Below, piece by piece: positions 49,891 through 62,173 of a stretch of DNA of 64,000 nucleotides. How positions within the stretch are numbered: the first letter of the stretch is position 1; every line of letters begins with the position of its first letter. Under the pieces are notes generated by a model, which searched no databases, was not told where the DNA came from, and saw only the letters and a program-made list of their open reading frames with translations. The translations under genes were made by a program, and so were the position numbers. This stretch comes from Vitis vinifera (Eukaryota; Streptophyta; Magnoliopsida; Vitales; Vitaceae): contig NC_081808.1 of the NCBI RefSeq assembly GCF_030704535.1, forward strand, positions 20,897,501 through 20,961,500. Direction: 5' to 3'.

Positions 49891-52800
49891 TTCTAATGGC
49901 ATGATTTGCTAAACTCCTTACATCAAAATGCGAATCACAGTAAGACCCACAGCTGAAATAGAAACAAGGGTACCTATGCAGTATTTTATCACATCATACT
50001 TTGCAGCTTCTAACTGAGCCCTTAGTGCATGAATTTCCTGGGATTAAGAAAAAGAAAACAACCCGAAAAAACTTTAGAAAACAAAAACAAAGATTGAACC
50101 TCATAGATATCCAACTACACTTGTGATACTCACCCGATCTAGTTTGTTAGTGAGGCTAGTGGTTTCTGCATTCTGATTTGCTAACTCATCTCGTATCCTC
50201 CTGATGATGAATAGTAAGAAATGATACATTCAGTAACAAAGATATCTATCTAATTGAAACATAATCCTATCATATTCAAGAAACAATTTATATAGTTTGT
50301 TTTCCTTACCCCCTTTCAAGATTTAAATCTAAACGTTGTCCAACAGTGACTTTGTCAATTTCATACCTGTGTTACAATGCATGTCATTGTCCTATAAAAA
50401 AGTATAAAAAATATATATCCTTACATCATATAAGGAAAAAATTGTTGCAAAATATCTATGTAAAACCAGACCTTAGTTCACTACGCATCTTTTCTATATC
50501 ACTTCGAAGTTTCTCAGTTTCATGTTGCAAGACAGAAAAATGATGTCCCTGCATTATTGTTTGTTGAGACAGAGTCAAAATATTTTACATGACACTGCTA
50601 CTATAGTTTAAATGAAAAAGCAATTAAGAAAATCTAGTTTTACAAAATAAATAATGCAAATAAAAGAAAACTGATGATTGTTGGCCATGATACACCTAAA
50701 AAGTAACTATCCACCGTCCATTAAAAAAAAAAGAGTTAAAAGGAGTTATCCATAAAATTAAAGTAGATGCATGAGGTGTAAGGTTGTTTGACGAAACAAC
50801 ATATCAAAAATTAAAGTAAATTAAAGTGGATGCATGAGGTGAAAATTGGTTGTCCACCGAAACAACATATTAATAAAATGTGTCACTAAAGTGAAAGTGC
50901 TATGTGGGTCAATCACAAGACAAGAAAACCACACGCTAAATTATGAAAGCATTTGTGAGAACTAAGGATAAAATAAATAAATAAATAATTTGAGGAAATA
51001 TATAAAAGCTGGGTACTGTTGTTATTTGAAAAGGAACTAGCTTTTTATATCAATGGCTAACAATAAAACTCAGCAGAAAAAACAAGCTGATATCAGCAAC
51101 TATGTCATCGTACATGACTATTTACATATGCATTTCTAAAAGTTAATGAAAGATCAAAGATAACTAGATAACTAGATAACTAGATAACTACGAAAACACA
51201 GTGGCCACCCTGACTTTGACCACTTTCTACTCATTAGTGCTTAACCCTGTTGCTTGCTAGTTGCCCAACACTCAATAACCTTGCTTTTTGCTTTAACAAG
51301 TTGTTATCAGCAACTATGCCATGATACATGGCTATATATAAGCATTTTCAAAAATTGAGGAAGTAGACATGAACACACAGAGGCAACCCTGACTTCGACT
51401 GCTTTCTACTCACTTGTGCTTAACCCTGTTGCCAGTCGGTTGCCTCACACTAAACAACCTTGCTCTTTTCATTATCGTTGAATGGACAAGAATAACATTA
51501 GATCATCACTAGGCAGAAAAACCTAAATTGAGGTCTTTTAAGTTAGGGAGCATATGAGAAAAGAGTAGTTTTGTAATCTTTTCAACAGTAGATTTTCAAA
51601 CTAAAAACAAAGCACTTTAATGTGTGGACCTCTATTCCTAATAGGCGGCAATTGATTACATGAATTATGACACACAACAAGTGCACTACTTTATAAGATC
51701 TGTGTAAAAGCATTTGTTACATGCTAAAGGTGCATTCTCTTATCATCAGAAAACAGAATCTTTACGACAGAAAGAAACTAAATTTGAACAACATCAACAC
51801 AATTAATCAGTATAATAATGAAGTCAAATACCACTGGTTGTATCTCAATAACACTAATTATTTCTTTCACTACAAATGTAATTACAAATATTGTGACAAA
51901 GATGCAAGGTTTATAGAGGTAATTAATGTCTTAACGTTTTATCTTACAATGCTATGATATCATCATCACAAATCATCCTAAAATTTGGTTCAACAGGAAA
52001 TACACTAAAAATGCTATGCGAAGATCTGGAACTAAATAATTTCCCTATAACACCAGAAACAATGCTCATCCAATAGATTTTGAAAGAGGATACAGAATAC
52101 CATTCCAAAATAGATATACAATCATGAAAAAGGTTATCACTTGCTAAATAAGCCAGTACCTGAGAGCTTTCAACTTCAGATTTGAATTTGGACAAATTGG
52201 ATTCTTGAGTCATTTCAATCTGTAGGCAACATCAATGCATGTGAATTAACAATACCAGCAAATGAAATTTAACATTGTAATTATAAAAGCCTAAAGCTGT
52301 TGACATGTCTTATATATAAACATGGAGCATAACAAGCCATGGACCTACAGGCACCCCAGAATCAATTAACCTTATTTTCTGTATTTCGCCCTTAGAAACC
52401 AAGGACTGAGCCACATTCTCCAAACTGTCATTCAAGACTTCAGTTATGGTAGATGTTATGGCCTCAGCATGTTTTGACGGTATGCCCTGAGCTTCTAATT
52501 TCCTAACCTGAGACAAGACACCATGTCATTAGCGATTCTCGAATTCCATCTGAGATTAAACTCCATGCTTAAAGTAATAGAAATTACATTCTTGAATCAT
52601 ATAACTTTTCTTTAGTTGCGATACTAGAAAATAAAATCTACACTGAAAAATGAGCCTAGTTCTGATTTCCATAATTCTTGGAAATACAATTTAAATATCA
52701 TTTTTTTATTTTCTTGGAAAACGAAAATGCAAATCAAGACTATAACTAAAAACTGAAACAGCAAAGAAAATATGAATATGATTACCAGAGCCAATGTGTC

Positions 52801-53935
52801 AACCAGGAAAAATCGCCCTCCGTTAGACTTCACGAACTGAGAAAACGGCCGATAATAAGATCTTCTGCAATATCCAGAAGGCGAAGAAAAAGAAGATAAA
52901 GAAGCTAAGAACTGGATCGCAGAGGTGGTATTCGATTTCCCCTCCACACTAAACGCTTTGAATTTGTAAAGAGCAGTCCCGATTCCTGAAACTGTCCCAA
53001 TTTTCCCGGCGTACCTACAAGCCGCAAATGCGGTCATTCGATTCAGCAAGCGTATTCCAAATAATCTGCAAGCACAAAGCCCCAATTCACTCGAAACCCT
53101 AATGTATGAAGATTTGAAAGAAAAACTCGGACTCGGAGATCCTCTGCTAGGTTTTCACTTGATTGATTATTTTACTAAGCTATGTTTGATGCTAAAAATT
53201 GCGACACCGGCTTTCTATTCATTGGGCAGTTTCTCCCCTAAAACGCCCATTATTCTCTAGTTTTATCTTGTTTTCCCTTACAAGCAAAGTCGAAAACGGG
53301 TTTCCCCTCAGATCTTTTGCCACCCAACATTGAAGCGTTGATAGGCTAGTAGTTGAGCCTCTATTGGGTTCATATCCACGGAGCTAGGTTTTGCAATGGG
53401 GCTTTTTGCGTAACCCGGCCCGCCGCACATCTATTGGGTTAGGTTATTCACTGGGATTCCGAACGGATCGGAGAACTTTTTGAAAACCGCTATCGGTTTG
53501 GAACGAATTTGGTTTTATATCAACCCGCCGATCCTACCGGTTTATAAGAGAAATACAACTTTACCCTTAAACTTTTTAAATATCCCTTAAAAGCCTTCCG
53601 TTAAACAACTCTTTGGAACTTCGATCATTTCCCATTATTCAACATTTTAACAAATTTGAGCAATCACTTTCAATACTCAAATTAATCTTTGATTAGATTT
53701 TTTTCAACCCAAACTCAATTTGAGTTAGATTTAGATCAAAATTCAAATAATTTAAGTCTAATTCAAACTTGATTAATATTTTTATAATATTTATAAAATA
53801 TATTATCTCATATAATAATATTAATTTTCCTTTTAGATTTTTAAGAAAAAAACATATCAAATTATGAAAACATATCAAATTACCAAAGCTGAAAGTCAGG
53901 ATAACTTTGTTAATTTTGCATAATATGGAAAAATG
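49891..53935. repeat. Large tandem duplication, unit 2 (carries FMP32-like copy 2)
   Basis: Second unit, collinear with 43925-49480 and lacking the 1.46 kb insertion. The left boundary is sharp at ttctaatggca, where the inverted fragment ends. The right boundary lies near tttgttaattttgcata. Confidence 0.88.
49918..53037 (-). CDS. Mitochondrial DUF1640 / FMP32-like protein, copy 2 (broken splice donor)
   Basis: The exons correspond one to one with copy 1: 53037-52786, 52507-52376, 52219-52160, 50548-50472, 50366-50310, 50200-50134 and 50037-49918. Joined, they would be 765 bases (254 residues), open throughout. Three extra residues (TSA) sit near residue 37. The donor after exon 2 reads AGAAA|ATAAGG where copy 1 has AGAAA|GTAAGG, so the invariant G is gone. 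Retaining intron 2 adds about 21 codons (beginning IRLIDSGVP) and a stop. Skipping exon 2 keeps frame and would delete 44 coiled-coil residues. The remaining splice sites look normal. Classed as a damaged but possibly expressed duplicate. Confidence 0.85.
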
Positions 53936-53949
53936 GTCCAAGATACACT
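53038..53949. promoter_or_regulatory. Upstream region of FMP32-like copy 2
   Basis: Matches the copy 1 upstream region, uninterrupted by the insertion. It is the natural reference for the empty insertion site (gattccgaacggatcg at 53456-53471). Confidence 0.5.
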
Positions 53950-54690
53950 TGAACCGGCCGATGCAAATAATTTAAATTTTAAAAAAAAAATTACAAAATA
54001 AAAATATTACCCTCTCATTGTAAGCATGAAAGGAAGGATTCCATGTTGGGCCTGTTTTATGACACAACCCACATACCCACTCCAATTACTATGGGCTTTT
54101 TTTTGAGCCCACAAGACCATGCCAAGCCTTTGCTGAGGATGGCTTTTATAGGAGTTATTTGACTCCTTCTCATTTTCCGATGTGGGATTGCCAAATATCA
54201 ATGAAAAAAAACATAACAAAACTCCACCAAGAGGATTTGAACCTTGGACCAATCTTTTACTATGGTCCATTTAGGACACCACTCGGCTACATATGTTTTA
54301 TTATCTAATATGCTAAACAAAACAATATATATTAGATTTTAATTTTTTTTATAATATTAAATAAAAATAATATAATATTTTTAAAAATTATGAAATTAGT
54401 TTAAATTTTCATTTTTTTATATATTCACATTTAAATATTATACATATTTCTTTTAATAAAATTTAAAATATTAATATGATTTAATTTGATAATATCAAAG
54501 ATATAAAATAATATTATTGATGTTTAATTTATTCATATATATTTTAAATTTTTTATAATTATTTTTAATTTTAATAATATATAAATTATATATTTATAAC
54601 GTCACCGGTTCGATAGCGGTTCGATCGTCGGTCCGACCAGTGAACCGTGAACCGGTAACTTTTCCGATTCGATCATTAGTCCGGTTCTGA
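53950..54690. mobile_element. Candidate terminal-inverted-repeat element
   Basis: The left end reads gaaccggccgatg. The reverse complement of the right end reads gaaccggactaatg, a partly matching inverted pair. Next to the right end, ccggttcgat / cggttcgatcg / gtgaaccgtgaaccgg repeats give a palindrome-rich block (54603-54660). The interior is AT-rich with an embedded tRNA-like unit. No transposase frame. Class and exact ends are uncertain. Confidence 0.4.
54001..54300 (-). mobile_element. tRNA-derived SINE-like unit
   Basis: On the minus strand an A-box-like TAGCCGAGTGG (54279-54289) is followed 35 bases later by a B box GGTTCAAATCC (54233-54243), the arrangement of a Ser/Leu-type tRNA gene. 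The acceptor stem and anticodon arm do not fold as a tRNA. Downstream runs a non-tRNA body with ggcaatcccacatcgg and tataaaagcc. It reads as a Pol III retroposon or the promoter of a small element. Confidence 0.5.
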
Positions 54691-56191
54691 AAATATTGGA
54701 TAAAACTAAATGTCAACTCACAACTACTAAGTCAACATTTTCCCTATGTGATTAATTGTGCACAACTTAGAAATTACGAATAGGAAGGAAGCAACACTTA
54801 TAGTTTAAAAGAACGAAACTTGTATTCTCAAGTGTTTAATGTCTTGGCCAAATGAAATCATCATCTATTCATAAGCACTCAAGTAACTTTTTGGAACTTC
54901 CAAAATTTCCCTCCATCTTTGTAGAAACTCTAATACAAATCTACAAGAGTTCTCTAGAACTCTTTAGATTCTTCCACATATTTTCTTTGTCTTTCACATT
55001 TATTCAAAGATGTATGGACATCTCTAACTTTTTCTAGAATCTTCTAGACTCCTTCACGGGAGATATAAATACAAAAAATAAAAAATGATATAATTATAGT
55101 ATCGAAGTATACTTCATGAATTCATAAAAAATTTACCATCAATTAAACAATATCATGTATGTATTTTTAAGTCTCATTTATTTAGATTTTTATACCTAAG
55201 TATTATTTATTTGTATCTTTATACCTAAATTTCATTCGTTTGTACCCTTACTTGACAAACCTAAATCTCATCATAGTTCGAATCACTTGTTCGATGGGCA
55301 CAATAGAGTATCATAGCATTTTTCATGAGAAAAATAGAATGTCTAAATATTCCATAAGAGTTATCTATTTTTCTATTTATAATATTTTTATTACCTAATA
55401 AAATGATTTTTTTTCTTCATAAACATGTACACAAATTGACCAAATCACATTAAAACCTGGTACATGATGCACAAATATTGTTTGTACGAAAATAAATGAG
55501 AATCAAAGAAGTTGAGACAAATAATTGCAAGCACAAATAGGGTAAGAATGTAAGATCAACCAAGGTTACATTCTACTAGAATTTAAAACCCAAAAAACTA
55601 TATACCCAAAATTATTAAATCAAGAAATCCAAAATTCGGAAATATGAATAGTCCAAACGAAACTTCAATCTTCACCCCAAAATAGAAAGGACAAAAAAAA
55701 GAGAAAAAAAACCATTTTATGTGCAGGCAACAGACTTAAACATATGATGGTCATTTGAAGTTACAAATCTCTCAATTGAAAAAGGAAAAAGATTGAAAAA
55801 GCAGACCATCGGCCATCAAACTACAGGGCCGATAGTCATTACCACAAATTAAATAAATAGACAGACATAATCATTTGAATAGTTAAATGAAAATTATTCA
55901 TTCATTCATTCAATTATTCTGGGACATGTGAACGACCAATCATCGCTTTCTTTTATTTTCATTTTAGTTTTCGTAATTACTGTGAACAAGAAGGATTGAC
56001 AAGAAATGAAGCCAAGAAGCCCCAAAGCAGCTGGTTATGTAAGTTAGCCACTCATCACTCATCACCGGTGATTTGCAAGAACCGAGTTTCTCTCACACCA
56101 CAGCTTCAATGTCATTGACCAGAAAACTGACAAAGAAGCATATCTATTCATGAGAATGGTGGCTGGGCTGACTGAAACCACACAATTTGAT
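54691..56191. other. Intergenic, no gene seen
   Basis: AT-rich spacer, ending in the 3' region of the DUF726 gene. Short frames only. Confidence 0.5.
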
Positions 56192-59100
56192 TCACTTCTG
56201 GTGTTCCGTAGGACTGCCCCGAAAAACAGGATAGTAAGTATCCAGTTCGAGCCGATCCAGGATGTCTTCGGTAACCCATAGATACGAAGAGTGGCCTTCA
56301 ATCAACTCTGTTACATCAACCTGCCGGGCCAAAGAATGATTGGTTTTATTTATTTACATATATAAAATAAATAAATAAACAGGTTTAGAGAAAATAAATA
56401 AATAAGAGATTGTGATGGCAACCAGATGCTTACATTCTCAATCCCTGGAACATCAACTGGTTGAATTCCAGCTAACCCTTTAGTAAGTAGACTGTTGAAA
56501 AGATTATCGGTAAGCTCCAATGCTAGGATAAATCAAAAATCAATTTTTGACAATATACAGAATGAAAAGACAGTGCCTTCAAATCAAAAGTTCAAGATTT
56601 GGCTACCCTGCCACATGAGCAATGCAATCCTTCACAATTTCATATGACAAAGAGCAGGGAGCTGCTGACAAGATAGCTATGAACTAGAGAAATCCAATCA
56701 AAATTGTATGTAGAAAGCCATTAAATTGGAAAAACAGCATGAACTAAAGTGATATGCAATGTAACATTCAAATCTTTTTGGGTAAACTACACATCAGCAA
56801 TTCAGCACACGTGTTCCAACAGAAAATATATGAAATTAACATCACAATCATATTATGATATGAGACAGCATCAGTTTCTGAAGCTATCTTCTCCTTGAAG
56901 TAGATGTATTACCAAAATTGTGTAAATATAATAGGACTATCAGGATTGGTTGGTTTGATTAGCTCATGTAATGTTCAAAGCCCGCCCAAGAAAGATAATG
57001 ATGAATTGGGAACCAACCTACTGAAGGAGCAGCCCTAACTAAAGCAATGATAAGAATGACTCATCAAACCAAGACATACAAGGGCCATTTCCTATCAGCA
57101 ATAGCTCCATTGATTATTTATGGCACATCAATTGCACATCTACCATTTTCTTCATGGTTGAAGATTCTCATGGAGCTCAATTGTAAATGATACATACTTA
57201 GCACGAAAGGCAACCCCAAGTGTCCAATCATTTGTAGAGAATGCATTCACAAATCTTCCAGCCACCATCTGCAAAATAGCAGGAGGTGATAAGGCTGCAT
57301 AGAAGATAGTGGGACTACTTCATGAAAGCTGATTTGCAGGGGAAAAAATATATATCCTGAGAATATGCACAAGATAAAGGGAAAATGTGTTCTAAACTTA
57401 CTTTTCTAGCAACTTCCCAGTTCTCATCTCTGAACGAAATGGGTGCTCCAAGAAGAACAACTCTTTCAACAAGTTCAGCTGCAAAAATTTGTGTATCACA
57501 TCATTAATGCAATACAAACCATCCATCACAAACAGCTTGAGGGTACCAGTTACCATTTTGTTCAGTTTCAGCCAAATACTGCAGACACTTGAAAATCACT
57601 CGTGCTCCAAGAGAGTAACCTACGAGTGTCACAGGCCTGAAAAATCCAAGGAAAGCCCAAGAGAGAATTTTAATTAAGTCATTCAACTCTTAGAACTAAT
57701 AAGAATGGAATAAACCACATCATTAACTTTGATACCACCCATTTACCTGTTCCCTTGCAATCCCTTCTGTAAGACTTCAGCTAGCAGTTTTCCTGCTTTG
57801 TCTGACCTAGAAATGGAATGGATTAGGGATCTGGCTGGAGACTCAAGTAGGAAGCAACTATGGTCATCTATTTTTGGCAAATTGTTCTTAAAGGAATAGT
57901 TAGAGATGAGAATGGAAAGAAGAAACGGAAAAGGCTGTCTCTCTAGAAAAGTATGAAATTTAATCTAGGAAGCTAAACCAAAACCGTTCAACATCCTCCA
58001 TCCTGTAGTCAAGGTTAAAATTTTATCTAACATGCTAACATCCACAAATCATTTTCATGGATAGCTTGGTCCATTTGAAGAGATGGGATGGTTCAACCAA
58101 GGAAAAGCTTTTTACTATCGATCTATTTGGGGATTGTAATAATAATCTTGTCAGATGTGATTAGCTGCCAAACTTTGAAATACTTGAAACTACTCTCTTA
58201 CAGGTTTCTTGAAAAGGTAATATGTTTAATAGGCATTTTTTAAGTCACGGGTTGGCTTACATAATTTTATTGATGCATTGCCTTTCTAACTCCCAAATTC
58301 ATTCTTCAGTTTTCACCAAGTTACTCCAATAGTTTGCCAAAGCGATGCCTAAAAGGTCCCAGATCTGAAGGTCACTATGATTTAGAATCAACTCTTACAA
58401 GTTTTAACCTAGGTTGCCTATTAATTAAGACAAAGCACCACTGCATGCAAGCATTTTGAGAGAAATGAAACTGACAATGTTTGCCTCCTCCTCTAGGCAT
58501 TCCTAGTACAACAAAAAGACAAAGAAAACCTGTCCAGAGCAATAGTCCATTTGCTGTCTATGAAATCGGTAGCTGCAAGTAGTGTTGCCGGCCAAGCCAA
58601 AGCTGTCATTAGCGTGCTTAATACAGTCAACATGGCACCCTGCTTCATCATTGACAGTGCAATGCCTGCAGCAATTCACGGAAATCTGAAGATCACAAAC
58701 AAATGATGCCATAACAGTAATTATTAATAAACAGTAGCAGCTATGAGTTCCAAACAAATTACTTGATGTAAGCCAATCTTGGATTGCAGTGCTTACAGCA
58801 ATCAGATTCTTAGACTCCCATTGTAGTGCATACCTAAAAGATTCGACAGGTCATAAGAAATACATAAGAAATACTCATGTTTTGAATGTTATATGTAGGC
58901 TTTGCCCAACCTCTAGCACATAAGTTTTCATTTTGAAAAGGAAGACATATTTACTTAAAAAGCATATCAAACAGAAAGGAATATGAGAAGAAAGAGTTCA
59001 TTGCAGCAAGCAATTATTCCAAGTGGAAACATCATCATATCTTTCAGACCCAAAAAAATTGGCCTAACTTAATTTCAGAAAACTCCTTCAGCATACCAAT

Positions 59101-60624
59101 GATTAGTCAGAGGTCATACTAAGTAAAGCAACAAAAAGAAACTCACAAAAACATGTAGAAAAACAATAAAAGAAGTACACCTATACTGCCCAAAACTTCC
59201 CTTTTACTCCTTAACAACAAAATGGCAACCTTGCTAAGTAAAAGTGGATCAAGACAAACCAGTTAAACTAGGGAAAATATTTTACAGGCAGATAGAAAAT
59301 CAAATGAACCAAGAAAATAAAAGCCAGAACAAAACAACAATCATGGCCCATTTGCCTGAAGTGTAAAGAACCAAACTGTACCAAGCAGGACCCAGCAGTA
59401 ATAAAAGAGTTAAACATATTAAGAAAAATGAAGAATAAAAATCCAACATCAAGAAGGTGGTAAAGTGCTGCGTACCTTTCCAAGTTATTATTTTGTCCTT
59501 CCCAAGGACTTATAAAATCTTCCTCCTGAAATACAAATCCTGATACCAGGATCTCAACTGCTAGCCGCTGACAAGAGAAGGTGTTTGAAAGTTGAAGTTT
59601 GAGTTCATAACTTATACAAGCAAATCAAGGTATTCTCATGGACCAACAAAAAGAAAAAGAAAAAGAGGGATGGCAGAGCTAAAACAAATAAAGGGGAGTT
59701 TTTTTAATCGGGGGTAAATCCTTTGGTTGCATGTTAATATAATAAAATTAGAAAGAAAAAAACTTATCCAGGTTAGAACTTGTAAGTGACCCCTCTGCAA
59801 GACAGTAATAACTCCCCAGAAATTGGAAAACAGAAGCTAAGAAACTCACGCCTTGGTTATGGTTTTCTCCAATAGCTTTGAACTCAAATTCATCGACACT
59901 TCCAGTTCTTCTAGCCATTTTACTCCCTGTGAGTCCAGCACCAGCAGCTGGGTTGATGAAAGTATTAGTAGAAAGAAACCAGGATTCCAGAAGCAAGAAG
60001 CCCAAAAAATGTAACAGTTGTTTCACCTCCAAATGATGCAGCAATTGCAACAGAACCAGCAACTGTTCCTGCAGCACTGGCAGCTGCTGCAAACCCACTT
60101 GCTCCAATCACCGGAATTATTGTGCCTAGAGTAGGAGCTAATGCACTAAATCCTGCAGCAATTGCTGGAGCAGCCAAACCTGTTGAAGAGTGAAAAATGA
60201 ACTGAAAAGTCAAAAACAGTCATGCTGTCTGAAGCTTTTGAAGAGAAATTTCATATTTACTACGTCCTACTATGGTTGCAGAAAAACTGAATGAAAGCAA
60301 AAGCAGGACACAGAAATTTGAAAATTACATTTTCTTTCATTTTGATCAATGGAATATGGGGGGAAAATAACTCAGATAATCCTAGCACAACAAAGAAACA
60401 AAGACAGAAAATCAAGCTTTTTAAAAGTAGAGAGAATATCTTGAGGGTGCCATACCACCGGTAATAGCCATTAAGGTTCCTCCTGTTAATGCAGCTGCAC
60501 CAATGATACCTCCTCGTTTCCATTTAGTCCATTGGCTTTTTGGGGACTGGGTTTCTTCTTCCTTTGATGCTTGCTCTTTTGACAAAGCCATTGCAGAGCA
60601 AGCAACCATAATCTCCATGGCTTC
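56192..60624 (-). CDS. DUF726 / TMCO4-like membrane alpha/beta-hydrolase, 3' twelve exons (5' missing)
   Basis: Twelve minus-strand exons join without phase error: 60624-60456, 60179-60027, 59947-59850, 59567-59476, 58833-58763, 58665-58530, 57806-57747, 57636-57554, 57478-57402, 57268-57198, 56491-56434 and 56320-56192. They total 1197 bases, 398 residues plus stop. Reading from the first: MVACSAMALSKEQ; a Gly/Ala-rich hydrophobic region (about 38-115) likely to span membranes; FEFKAIGENHNQG; FVFQEEDF; and the nucleophile elbow VTLVGYSLGAR (Ser268 of this part). STNDWTLG and IEGHSSYLW could supply Asp and His of a triad. It ends DTYYPVFRGSPTEHQK. Plant relatives are about 250 residues longer at the N-terminus, so the first visible exon starts mid-protein. 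Biochemical function is unknown. Confidence 0.92.
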
Positions 60625-61957
60625 CTGAAAAACATAGTCCCTTCAGTAGAAAAAATATTGGATGCAGGTACTAGTCTTGCAAGCATGGTGGTTGTCATCA
60701 TCCTCAACAAATGAATCAAATTCAGAATTCTGGGAGGAATATTTTTCTATTCATATGTGATTCTGTGGTTCTACAACATACATCCAGTACTTTAGATTAT
60801 GGCACTATCAATCCCCTTTGTTTGGTCAGTACTTGGTATCAGCCCTGTATCAATGGTACATCTTTAATCAATAACAAACAAAACTTCCATGGCACAGATC
60901 TCATGCCAGAAAGCTGTAAGACAAACCATTTTTTTTTCCATGTTTTGATTACCACAATAAATTAAAGTGAATTTTGATTGGCATTGCAAACTCAGAAAAG
61001 AAATTGCAGAATTTTAGAGCTCAAGGGCACAGCTAAGCTCTAGAATGACCTAAGATTTGGATACAGGAACATTATAAAGGCATTTGGCCACACTGACCTT
61101 TAACAAAGTCATAGTCATAGATATGCATTGCTTGATAGCAGGAGGTACATGATTCCAGAAAAAAGCCTGCCCTCCCAAAATCATGTTCCAACACATGTAT
61201 CATTTTAAGAAAATAAGCATAATTTTTTCAGAAGACATATTTGTTACTCTTTAGATGTCTTGTGCACCACTTTTTCATGACAAAAATAGACATGCTTTGA
61301 AGAAGCACAGAAGAATCGGCTAAAAAGCATTCATAGAAAGTCTCAGAGCGGCTTAAACCTCTGCTTATGCACATAACAAGTGGAGTAACTTTGCTTTTGT
61401 TTTATATTTTTGTATTTTTAATTGATAATCATAAAAACAATAACTATTGTTAGTTCTCATATGTGTAAAACATACAAATGTATCTGCACAGTAGTACGCT
61501 TTTTGCATGCAAAAAACCACATGGAGGCCAAGGAAAAAAGCTACTCCTTTGATGCAGTTGTCATCCTTGAGATAGTGGTGCCCGACAAGGGATCCAACAC
61601 CTTATGTGGCTTATCATATCCAGATAAAATCTGTTAACTTGTTTCTGTATTTAAACCTAAATCTGGTAGTCATAAGAGTTGTCCAAACATTTGGGCTTGC
61701 AGGTGGTAACACAATCTGCAAGGAACAATCCTATGTCCCAAAGCCTTTTGGAAGTGGGGCCGGGGACTATCAAAGAAGGAAAAAAAGAAAAACAAAGAAG
61801 TCTTCCAAACATTTTCTACCATTGTATGTGTACAAAGCAGTTTAAGTGGAAAGTCAAAAACTTTAAGTTAAACCAAAACATGGAATGGGGCAAATGAAAT
61901 AGTTGCACAATCCGCTTAGTTTAGTCAAAGCACATCTTATGAGGAAATACAAAAATC
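60625..61957. other. Probable intron of the DUF726 gene
   Basis: No exon matching the expected preceding part of the protein was found on the minus strand. A 69-base open block at 61098-61166 has splice-like borders but does not resemble the family. Otherwise AT-rich spacer. Confidence 0.45.
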
Positions 61958-62160
61958 TGTTAAAAGTATTTAGTTTCATAGTTATTAAAATGTAATATAA
62001 AAGGCATTTATGTCTTACATCAGTTAAAGGGTAACTTTTCAATTCTATACTGTATTATATTAAGATATAAAGAAAGAGTCAACTAACGATAGGTAGTAGC
62101 CTCACATTTGTTCACCCTCATTCTTGTCTTCCCTTTTTCATGTTTTTCTCTTTTCTAACA
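61958..62160 (+). mobile_element. Old Ty1/copia 5' LTR (about 203 bp)
   Basis: Begins TGTTAAAAG and ends CTAACA, giving the short inverted TGTTA...TAACA ends of copia LTRs. It is directly followed by a primer-site-like tggtattagaaca. No second copy of this LTR is seen before the window ends. Confidence 0.6.
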
Positions 62161-62173
62161 TGGTATTAGAACA
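62161..62173 (+). other. Degenerate tRNA-Met primer-binding site
   Basis: tggtattagaaca differs at a few positions from the canonical tggtatcagagc found at 63583, placed exactly at the LTR edge. Confidence 0.6.

Noticed and set aside
54233-54289. Functional tRNA gene (Ser/Leu type) on the minus strand
   Set aside because: A- and B-box-like sequences are present but the arms do not pair into a cloverleaf, and the downstream sequence is a repeat body.
61098-61166. 69-base open block on the minus strand (AFFWNHVPPAIKQC...) with splice-like ends in the right phase for the DUF726 gene
   Set aside because: It does not resemble the part of the family that should precede EAMEIMVACS, and short phase-matching blocks are common by chance. 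Junction reads to 60624 would reinstate it.
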